NCBI GenBank assembly: GCA_017434455.1
Contig: JAFRFG010000003.1
Span: 1-64,000, forward strand
Reading direction: 5' to 3'
Origin: Thermoguttaceae bacterium
GTDB taxonomy: Bacteria > Planctomycetota > Planctomycetia > Pirellulales > Thermoguttaceae
DNA: 64,000 nucleotides
The notes beneath the pieces are model-generated. The model was not told the DNA's origin. It did not search any database and saw nothing but the letters and a program-made list of their open reading frames with translations. The position numbers and the translations under genes are program-made. Shown here piece after piece: positions 33,639 to 42,800 of the stretch; position 1 is the stretch's first letter; every line of letters starts with the position of its first letter.

Positions 33639-34682
33639 ATGGGCAAAATGGGGTTCGGTATCGTCGGCTGCGGAATGATCGCGAACTTTCACGCCAAGGC
33701 GATTCGAGAGGCGGGCGGGGAGCTGATCGCCTGCTATGACCAGGTTCAGGCGGCCGCCGAGAAATTGGCCGACACGTACGACTGCCGGGCGTATCGTTCG
33801 CTCGATGAGCTGCTCGCCGACCCGGAGGTCGAGATCGTGACCGTCGGGACCCCGAGCGGCGCCCACCTCGATCCGGCGGTCGCCGCGGCCGAGGCCGGGA
33901 AACATATCATCGTTGAAAAGCCGCTGGAGGTAACGCTCCAGCGCTGCGACGCGATTATCGCCGCCGCCGAAAAGTCGGGGGTCGTTCTGTCGACCGTCTT
34001 CCCGAGCCGCTTTCATCCCTCGAGCATGCGGCTGAAAGAGGCGGTCGAGCAGGGGAGGTTCGGAAAGCTGACCCTCGGCGACGCCATCGTCAAATGGTAC
34101 CGGACGCAGCAGTACTACGACAGCGGCGTGTGGCGCGGCACCTGGAAACTCGACGGCGGCGGGGCGCTGATGAATCAGGCGATCCACTCGGTCGATCTGC
34201 TCGCCTGGCTGATGGGACCGGTGGCCGAGATCGGCGCGATGACCGGTCTGTTGGCGCACGAGCGGATCGAGGTCGAGGATGTCGCCATCGCCAATCTGAA
34301 GTTCAAAAACGGCGCCTTCGGGACGCTCGAGGCGACCACCTGCGCCTGGCCGGGGTACCTGAAGCGGATCGAGATCCACGGCTCGACCGGTTCGGCGGTG
34401 ATCGAAGAAGAAGATATTATTAAGTGGGACTTCGCCGAAGCGGCCCCCGTCGACGAGGAGGTTCGCCGGTCGATGGCCGCCAAGCGCTCGACCGGCGGCG
34501 GCGCCGCCGATCCGGCGGCGATCGGCCACCACGCCCACGCCAAGCAGTTCAAAGATGTGATGGAAGCGATTAAAACCGGCCGCAAGCCGGTGATCGACGG
34601 TTACGAAGGGCGCCGCAGCGTCGAGATTATCGTCTCGGTCTACGAGTCGGCCCGCACCGGGAAGGTGGTCACCCTCCCGTAG
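33639..34682 (+). CDS. Gfo/Idh/MocA family oxidoreductase (cytoplasmic)
   Basis: A 347-residue NAD(P)-dependent sugar or polyol dehydrogenase. The Rossmann motif is GIVGCGM near residue 6, the catalytic-lysine motif is IVEKPLEV, and the C-terminal domain has WKLDGGGALMNQAIHSVDLL with the usual His. The N-terminus has no signal peptide, unlike the two Gfo proteins near 50 kb. The ATG at 33639 (MGKMGFG) fits the start of the fold; an earlier in-frame ATG at 33552 adds 29 unrelated residues. Substrate unknown; a 1-oxo-sugar or inositol-type substrate is typical. It ends in a terminator. Confidence 0.92.
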   Translation: MGKMGFGIVGCGMIANFHAKAIREAGGELIACYDQVQAAAEKLADTYDCRAYRSLDELLADPEVEIVTVGTPSGAHLDPAVAAAEAGKHIIVEKPLEVTLQRCDAIIAAAEKSGVVLSTVFPSRFHPSSMRLKEAVEQGRFGKLTLGDAIVKWYRTQQYYDSGVWRGTWKLDGGGALMNQAIHSVDLLAWLMGPVAEIGAMTGLLAHERIEVEDVAIANLKFKNGAFGTLEATTCAWPGYLKRIEIHGSTGSAVIEEEDIIKWDFAEAAPVDEEVRRSMAAKRSTGGGAADPAAIGHHAHAKQFKDVMEAIKTGRKPVIDGYEGRRSVEIIVSVYESARTGKVVTLP

Positions 34683-34707
34683 GGGAAAGGCGCCGCAAGG
34701 GAAAAGA

Positions 34708-34746
34708 GCGCGGGGGCGAACGGCTCGGCTGCCGCGCGCGTTTTTT
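34708..34746 (+). terminator. Rho-independent terminator
   Basis: A GC-rich hairpin (GCGCGG/CCGCGC arms) followed by GCG and six T lies between the Gfo/Idh gene and rluB. Confidence 0.65.
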
Positions 34747-34763
34747 AAGAAAGGGTTTCTTCG

Positions 34764-35804
34764 ATGGCTCAGCGCCGTTCTTCCGGGCAAAACCGCCGCG
34801 GTTCACATCCGAAGCATCACGCGCGCCCTTTCTCCCGGGCGCCGAAGCGCTCGGCCGGCGAAACGCGCGCCGCGGCCGGGTCGGTCTTCAGCGGCCCGGC
34901 GCTTAGGGGGAAAAAGCCGGCCGGGAAGCCGTCCGGCGCTAAGACCGAGCCGGTATCGGCGGCGCAGGAGCATCGTCTGCAGCAGATCCTGGCGGCCGCA
35001 GGGTTCGGGAGCCGCCGCGCCTGCGAACAGCTGATCATCGACGGCCGGGTCGAGGTCGACGGCCAGGTCGCCCGTTTGGGAGACCGTGCCGACCCGAGAA
35101 CGCAGGTGATCCGGGTCGACGGCGAGGCGCTCCCCAAGATGAAGCCGGTTTACCTGGCGGTGAACAAACCGAAGGGGTATCTGTGCACCAGCCGTGACCA
35201 GCAGGGGCGCCGCCGGGTGATCGACCTGGTCCCTGAAACGTTCGGCCGCGTCTTTCCGATCGGCCGGCTCGATCAAGAGTCGGAAGGGCTTATTATCCTG
35301 ACGAACGACGGGGCGCTGTGCGAGCGGCTGGCGCACCCGCGTTTTGAGGTCGCTAAAAAGTACCAAGTGCAGGTCGCCGGCTTGGTGGAGACCGAGCTGG
35401 TCGACCAGCTCAAAAAGGGGATCCACGTCGCCGAGGGAGTGGTTCAGGCCGACGAGGTGAAGATCCTCTCTCCCCACAAAAACAGTTCTATTTTGGAAAT
35501 CACCCTGCGCGAGGGGAAGAACCGCGAGATCCGGCGCATGCTCGCCCGCGTCGGGCATAAAGTGCTCCATCTCAAGCGGGTGGCGGTCGGTCCGGTGAAA
35601 CTCGGCAAGCTTCTGGCGGGGGATTATCGGCCGCTGACCAATGAGGAGATCTCCCGGCTGTACAGCGCCGCCGGCCGGCCGAACAGGCCGAAGACGGCCG
35701 CGTCCCGGGCCGCCAAGAGCAAGCCGTCGGAAAGTGAAAGCGCGGCCAAGCCGGCCGGCCGAAAGCCGGCTGCCCGCAGGCCGCCGCGCCGGAGGGGAGA
35801 ATGA
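34764..35804 (+). CDS. rluB: RluB/RsuA-family rRNA pseudouridine synthase
   Basis: A 346-residue enzyme. An N-terminal low-complexity basic stretch (1-65) precedes the S4 RNA-binding domain (about 69-128, QQILAAAGFGSRRACEQLI). The catalytic domain has the diagnostic GRLDQESEGLIILTNDG with catalytic Asp170, and the motif KNREIRRMLARVGHKV. The C-terminal ~55 residues are again Arg/Lys/Ala/Pro-rich. Basic tails at both ends are an addition to the ~240-residue core and should add RNA affinity. RluB modifies a uridine in 23S rRNA. The stop overlaps the next start by four bases (ATGA). Confidence 0.92.
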   Translation: MAQRRSSGQNRRGSHPKHHARPFSRAPKRSAGETRAAAGSVFSGPALRGKKPAGKPSGAKTEPVSAAQEHRLQQILAAAGFGSRRACEQLIIDGRVEVDGQVARLGDRADPRTQVIRVDGEALPKMKPVYLAVNKPKGYLCTSRDQQGRRRVIDLVPETFGRVFPIGRLDQESEGLIILTNDGALCERLAHPRFEVAKKYQVQVAGLVETELVDQLKKGIHVAEGVVQADEVKILSPHKNSSILEITLREGKNREIRRMLARVGHKVLHLKRVAVGPVKLGKLLAGDYRPLTNEEISRLYSAAGRPNRPKTAASRAAKSKPSESESAAKPAGRKPAARRPPRRRGE

Positions 35805-36745
35805 GTCCGAGCGACGCCGCCAGCGATACTCAGGTCTCCAACGCCGCGCTTCGCCGGATCACCTGGCTGGGAATGATTCTCAACCTGGCGCTGGCCGCGA
35901 TGAAGGCGACCGCCGGTATCTTCGCCCACAGCCAGGTCTTGGTCGCCGACGCGGTCCACTCCCTCTCGGACCTGTCGACCGACGTGGCGATACTGGTCGG
36001 GTCGCGCTTTTGGACCCGTCCGGCCGACGAGGATCATCCATACGGGCACGCCAAACTCGAGACGATGGTGACGGTCTTTATCGGGCTGGTCCTGGGGGTG
36101 GTCGCCTGCGAGCTGATCGCCACCGCGATTCACCGTCTGTATCTTCTCATCGAGGGGAATACGTTCCCGCTTCCGGGGATGCCGGCGTTTATCGCGGCGG
36201 TCGTCTCGATCATCGTCAAGGAATGGCTCTTTCACCGCACCGCCCTGATCGGCCGCCGCTGCCGCAGCACGGCGATCCTGGCCAACGCCTATCACCACCG
36301 AAGCGACGCCATCAGCTCGATTCCCGCGGCGCTGGCCGTGGGGGTCTGCCTTTTCTTTGGGCCGAAGTACAGCTTCCTCGACCCGGTCGGGACGATTTTA
36401 GTCAGCTGCATGATTTTCTTTTCGGCGGTAAAGATCGTCCGTCCCGCGCTCGGGACGCTGATGGACCGGGGGATGAGCGCCGAGGATGTCGAGGCGCTCC
36501 AGCGCTGTGTCTCGGAAAATGAAGACGTCCGCGGGCTGCACAAACTCCGAACCCGCCCGCTCGGGGGGGAGTCGATGTCGGTCGATCTGCATATCGAGGT
36601 CGATCCGTCGATGTCGGTCCGCGACGCCCACGCGCTGTCGCACCATATCGCCCGCGATGTCAAGACGCGGTTTCCCCAGGTGCTGTACGTCTTTTGCCAT
36701 ATCGAGCCGGCGCCGGACCCCAAACAAGAAGGCGGGGAGGAATAA
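35801..36745 (+). CDS. Cation diffusion facilitator (CDF) metal transporter
   Basis: A 314-residue inner-membrane metal/proton antiporter. Helices are visible in the first 220 residues. The two metal-site motifs are DAVHSLSD (50-57) and HHRSD (165-169), the CDF site A ligands, and the C-terminal ~90 residues form the cytoplasmic ferredoxin-like domain (SVDLHIEVDPSMSVRDAHAL). It exports zinc, iron or manganese in known relatives; the His-Asp pairs favour Zn or Fe. The start overlaps rluB by four bases, giving coupled translation of two functionally unrelated genes. Confidence 0.92.
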   Translation: MSPSDAASDTQVSNAALRRITWLGMILNLALAAMKATAGIFAHSQVLVADAVHSLSDLSTDVAILVGSRFWTRPADEDHPYGHAKLETMVTVFIGLVLGVVACELIATAIHRLYLLIEGNTFPLPGMPAFIAAVVSIIVKEWLFHRTALIGRRCRSTAILANAYHHRSDAISSIPAALAVGVCLFFGPKYSFLDPVGTILVSCMIFFSAVKIVRPALGTLMDRGMSAEDVEALQRCVSENEDVRGLHKLRTRPLGGESMSVDLHIEVDPSMSVRDAHALSHHIARDVKTRFPQVLYVFCHIEPAPDPKQEGGEE

Positions 36746-36775
36746 AAAAACGGCCGCTTTTCGCGGCCGTTTTTT
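36744..36775. terminator. Bidirectional Rho-independent terminator
   Basis: The stem ACGGCCGC/GCGGCCGT has a TTTTC loop, flanked by A7 and T5. It closes the CDF operon (+) and the autotransporter gene (-). Confidence 0.88.
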
Positions 36776-36809
36776 CTAGGTGGTACACACTTGCGCGTGT
36801 GCCGGAAAA

Positions 36810-39800
36810 TCACCAGGTGAACTCGGCGCCGCCGGTGACGTTGTGCAGCTGCTCTAAGTCGTTGAACAGGATATCATACGCCGCGAAGAGCGAGATATTG
36901 GTGCTCAGGCAGGTGTAGGTCACGCCGGCGCCGCCCCAGGCGTAGTCGCGGCCGAGATCGACACCGCGGATGGTGTACGAGCAGGTGTTGAACTGATCGC
37001 TGTTGAACGCGTTGTTCGCGACCGTGTTGTAAGCGTTGCCGTAGCCGGTCTCTTCCACGTCGTAGTTGCGGTTCGTGAAGGAGTTGGTGAGTTCGACGTT
37101 GGTATCGGCGAACTCGTGGAGCCAGGCCGCGCGGCCCTGCAGACTGAAGGCACTGCTGCCGTGGGTGCAGCAGCGGGACAGGCGCACGCCGATGTCGCTG
37201 CGCAGCGAGTCGAGATTGTAGCTGTCGCTGTGCAGTTCGGTGACGTACTGGCCGTCCTCACGATCGCCCCATTCGGTCCGTTCCTGGAGTTCGCCCATCC
37301 GGAGGTTGTCGTAGGCGACCCCGATGAACGGCTGGAAGAGGGTGCGCCGCAGCGCGTAGTTCCAGCTCTGTTCCAGACGAACGTTGTACTGCATGCTCTG
37401 CAGCTCGCCGTGATGCATGCGGTGGACGTAGTTCGAGTTGAGCGGGCTTTCGCCAAAGTGCAGGAGACGGTCGGCCTTGTAGTTGTCGGTGGCGATCCCG
37501 GCGGTGCCGAGCAGATTGCCGAAGCAGAACTCGTGGACACCGTAAAGACCGAGGTTGTACGACTGGGTCTTGCTTACGTTGTTCAGATCGTCCCGGTCAA
37601 GGTTGGTGTAGCCGAAGGCGGCGTAGATGCCCATGCGGGTGCGGTGCGAACGGTAGAGGTCGCCGCCGACGATGAACCCGTTGGTCTTGTAGTCGAAGCC
37701 GCCCCCGTTGCCGTCGCCGTCGATTTCGCCGAAGTTGCCGTAGTACATCCCCCAGAGGTTGTGACCGGCGCCGGTGACGCAGTCGCCCATGGTATCTTCA
37801 CAGGCGGAGCAGAAACCGGCGGCGTCGCAGCCGCAGCCGCAGCCGTTGTTGATCGGGCCGCAGGCGCAGTTGCACTCCAGGCAGAAGTCGGGACGGAGGA
37901 AGTCGGCCACGTGATTCTGGAGCAGCCAGACATTCTGGCGCGACATCAGGGCCATATCGGCGTAGATCGAGCCGCTGAGCTGATCGAGGGCCTTTAAGGC
38001 GCCCTCGGTGGCGTAGTTCGAAACGTAGGTGTACTGACCCGAGCCGTTGGAGTAGCCGTAGTCGCTGTCGGGGACATTGCCGCCGTTGATGTTCTCGTTA
38101 TCGAGCGCCGACAGAACATTGAACATATCCCCCTCGGTGTAGTTGTCGTTGGCGCTGTTGAGCGTGTAGGCGGCGGCGTCGAGGTAGGTACCGACGTTCT
38201 TCTGGTTGCTCGTCACGCCGGTGCGGCCGTAGACGAAGTCGCGGCGCAGCGAGACATAGTAGTCGGTGTCGTTGTAGAACCCCTCGGCGTGGAACAGACG
38301 CGGCGTCGCCGACTTGGTTTTGTTCGACGAACCGGTGTCGTAGTTGTCGTCCAAAAGGGTATCGTAGTCGTACTCGTTCGAGGCGCGGATCTGAAGCGCC
38401 TCGTTGACGGTGAGATGGCCGTCGTTGACGGTCAGGAAGACGTAGTCCTGACCGACGCGCAGCTGCTCGCCGGAACCGCCGATCCACAGCTCGCCGCCGT
38501 TGATGACCGCGTCGCCCTGAACGGTGATCTTCCCGATCCGGCCGTTGTAGGTGTCGGTCACCAGCATGCCGCCGGAGGCGTTTTCAACACCGCCGGCATC
38601 GGCGGCGGCCCTCAGCGTCCTGGTGCGCGGCACGTAGGTATTGCTCTGGTTGAGGAAGTCGCCGCCGACATAGGTGTCGGAAATGAATTCCATCGCGCCG
38701 AGGTTGTTTAAGTCGCCGCCGACATTGACGGTCTCGTAGTTGCGGATGGTCGAACCGAAGTTGATATCGAGGTTCCCGCCGACATTCAAGGTCGAGCCGA
38801 CGCCGGTCCCCTGGATGAGGCCGCCGCTGAAGTTCGTCAGGCCGTTGGTGACGTTGAGGTTCTCGACGCCGGTGACCACGCCGCTGTTGTCCAGCGTCCC
38901 GATCGTGTAGGTCGAGCCGACCCCGGTTCCCTGGATGTAGCCGCTGGCGGCGTTGGTGAGCGTCCCGCCGACGGACATATTCGAGTAGTTGACGATCTTG
39001 GCCGCGCCGGAAAGGTCGTCGACGACCGTCTGCATCGCCGGGGTATCGGGACGCTTGTTTTCACGATCATCCTGACCTTCGGCGTTGGGGTGAGCGGCGG
39101 CTTTCCACTGGGTCAGGGACTGATCCGGGTCGGCGCCGGCGTTGACCAGGTTCCCGTCGACATCCATCGACGAGTAGATTCCGACGCTCGAGTCGGCGTC
39201 CGGATCGGCGGTCGCGCTGATCACGCCGTTGTTGGTGATATTGCCGGCCTTGAGGGTCGAATTGGCGCCCACCTCGAGAATCGAGCCGTTCTCGCGGTTG
39301 GTGATCGTCCCCTCGACGTCGATCTCCTCGGCGTCACTGATCCGCCCGGAGTTGTCAAGCGTACCGAACTTGAAGGAACTGCTTTCGCCGGCCCCTTCGA
39401 TGACCGCGTCGGCGGCGTTGGTCACGTCGGCGAGAACATCGATGTTCGAGTAGTTAAAGACCAGTGCGCTGTCGTTGTTGTAGAGGTTATGAGCGGAGAG
39501 TTTCGATCCGGAACCGGTTCCGATGATCGCCCCTTGGCCGTTGTTGTTGATATCGCCGGGGGCAAAACTGCCGTCGGCCTGCTGACCGCCGTTGACGTTG
39601 AGCGACTCGACCCCGTCGATCAGACCGTCGTTGTTGAGCATCCCCAACTGATAGGAGGAACCCTCCCCGGAGGCGATGATCATAGCGTCGGCGGCGTTGT
39701 TGACCGCGCCGGTGACGTTCATATTGGAGAAGTCCCAAATCTCGGCGTTGCCGTCGTTGTCGAGCGAGTCGGCGTTGAACTTCGAGTTGGCGCCGGTTCC

Positions 39801-42800
39801 GACGATCACCCCGTCGCCGTCGTTCTTCGCGCTGCCGGCGACGACGATTGCCTCGGCGCCGTTGATATTGCCGTAGTTTTCCAGCGTTCCCATCTTGTAG
39901 GCGGAGTTTTCACCGGAGCCGATGATCGAGGCACCGGCATCGTTGAAGACTTCGCCGGCGACATCCATGTCGGAGAAGTTCTGCACTATGCCGAGATTAT
40001 TGTTGCGCAGATTGGCGGCGTTGATTTTCGAGTTGGCGCCGGTTCCGATGATGAGCCCGTCGAAAGCGCCGTCGCCGTCGTTGTCGATATCGCCGGCGAC
40101 CGTCAGCGCCTCGATATCGTTGATCACCCCTTGGTTGGTCAGATTGCCGCCGATCTTGTACGACGAGTTCTCGCCCGTGGCCTCGATCGTCGCCTTGACG
40201 GCGTTGGTGACGTCGCCGACGATGTTCATGTCGGAGAAGTTATTTACGGTTCCCTGATCGTTGTTGTAGAGGTTGGCGGCGTTGAGTTTCGAGTTGGCGC
40301 CGGAACCGGTGATCTGGCCTTCGCCGTTGTTGGTGACATCGCCGGTGACATTGAGCGCCTCGATATTGTCGATCGACCCTTCGTTGGTCAGGTTGCCGCC
40401 GACCTTATAGGCCGAGTTCTCGCCGGTTGCGGTGATCGAAGCGTCGGCGGCGTTGGTGACATCGCCGGCGATATCCATGTCGGAGAAGTTTTTGACGATC
40501 CCCCGGTCGCTGTTATCGAGACTGGCGGCGTTGAGCTTCGAGTTGGCGCCGGAACCGGTGATTTGGCCGTCGCCGCTGTTGGCGACATTGCCGGTGACTG
40601 TCAGCGCCTCGATATTGTTGATTGATCCTTCGTTGGTCAGGTCACCGCCGATCTTATAGGCCGAATTCTCGCCCGTGGCGGTGATCGAAGCGTCGGCGGC
40701 GTTGGTGAGGTTGCCGGCGATATCCATGTCGGAGAAGTTCTCGACGGTTCCCTCATCGTCGTTGAAGAGGTTCGCGCCGTTGAGCTTCGAGTTGGCGCCG
40801 GTTCCGGTGATCCGGCCGCTGCCGCTGTTGGAGATATCGCCGCCGGCGGTAAGCGCCTCGATATTGTCGATCGTCCCTTCGTTGGTCAGGGCCCCGCCGA
40901 TCTTGTAGGCCGAGTTCTCGCCGGTGGCGGTGATCGAGGCCCCGGCGGCATTGTTCACCTCGCCGGCGATATCCATGTCGGAGAAGTTCTCGACGATGCC
41001 CTGGTCGTTGTTATTGAGGTTGGCGGCGTTGAGTTTGGAGTTGGCGCCGGTTCCGGAGATCTTCCCGCTGCCGTTGTTGTTGATATCGCCGGCGACGGTA
41101 AGCGCCTCGATATTTTCGACCGATCCTTCGTTGGTCAGGTCGACCCCGATCTTGTAGGAGGAATTCTCGCCCGTGGCGGCGATCACCGCGCCGGCGGCGT
41201 TGTTGACGTTGCCGGCGATACTCATATCGGAGAAGTCGCGGATCTGGCCGCTGTCGTTGTTGTCGAGCGTGTCGGCGGTGAACTTCGAATTAGCCCCGGT
41301 AGAGAGGATCTTCCCCTCGCCGTTGTTGGTGACGGCACCGGCGACCACCAGCGACTCGACCCGGTCGATCGTCCCTTCGTTGGTCAGTTCACCGAGGTTG
41401 TAGACCGAGCCGGTTCCCGAGGCGCGCATCAGCGCGCCGGCGGCGTTGGTGACGGTCCCGGCGACATCCATGTTGGAGTAGGCGGTGATTTGGGCGTCGG
41501 CGTTGTTGGCCAGGTTGGCGGCGGTGAATTTGGAGTTGGCGCCGGTACCGTTGATATCCCCGTTATTGGTGACATCGCCGGTGACGACCATGGCCTCGAC
41601 AGCGTCGATGGCACCGGAGTTGGTCAGCTCACCGAGTTTATAGGTTGAGCCCTCCCCGGACGCGGTGATATCGCCGTCGTTGTTGACAACGCCGGCGACG
41701 TTCATTGCCGCGAAACCGTCGATCGAAGCGTCGGCGCTGTTGTCCAGGTTGGCGGCGGTGAACTTGGAGTTATCGCCGGTGCCGCTGATATCCCCGCTGT
41801 TGGCGGCATCGCCGGTGACGACCAGGGCCTCGACCTGGCCAATCGTGCCGGAGTTGGTCAGCTCGCCGAGCTTGTAGGTCGAGCCCTCCCCGGACGCGGT
41901 GATGTCGCCGGCGTTGGTAACGGTCCCGGCGACGTTCATCGCCGCGAAACCGTCGATCGAAGCGTCGGCGCTGTTGTCCAGGTTGGCGGCCTTGAGCTTC
42001 GACTCATCGCCGGTGCCGGCGAGCGCCCCTTCGTTGGAGATGTCATTCTTAACGACGAGCTGCTCGATATTCTCGATCGTGCCGCTGTTGTTCAGGGTAC
42101 CGAACTTGTAGGCCGAATCCTCCCCCGAGGCGGTGATCGTTCCGGCGTTGGCGACCGTATCGGAGACGGTCATATTCGAATAGCTCTCGATCGAAGCGCC
42201 GTCGTTGTTGTTGAGATTCTCGGCGGTGAGGTTCGAGTTATCGCCGGTCCCGACGATCGATCCGTCGTTGTCGATCTCGGTCTTCACGGCGACATTCTCG
42301 ATATTTTCGAGCGTGCCTTCGTTGGTCAGGGCGTTGGCCGTAAAGGTCGAGCTGGCGCCGGTGCCGCGGATAAAGGCGTTGGCGGCGTTGGTGACGGCCC
42401 CCTTAACGGCGATGCTCGAGAAGTCGTTCAGCTCGGCGCCGTCGTTGTTGGTCAGATTATCGGCGGTGAACTTCGAGTTGTCGCCGGTGCCGGTGACCGA
42501 CCCGCTGTTGGCCGCGTCCCATTTGACGGCCAGGTCCTCCACCTTATCGATCGTCCCGCTGTTGGCCAGCGTGCCGACCTGGTAGACCGACCCTTCCCCC
42601 GTTCCGGAGACGGCCGCGCCTTCGGCGTTGGTCAGTATTCCGGCGACCTCCACATCGGAGTATCCGCCGAGCACGGCGCCGGCGTTGTTCGTTACAACGG
42701 CGGCGGTGAACTTCGAATCGAGTCCGGTTCCCTCAATCGTCCCGTCGTTGGTGACGGCGTAGAACTCGGCGTCGGAATAGCCCGAGACCGAAGCGTCGGC

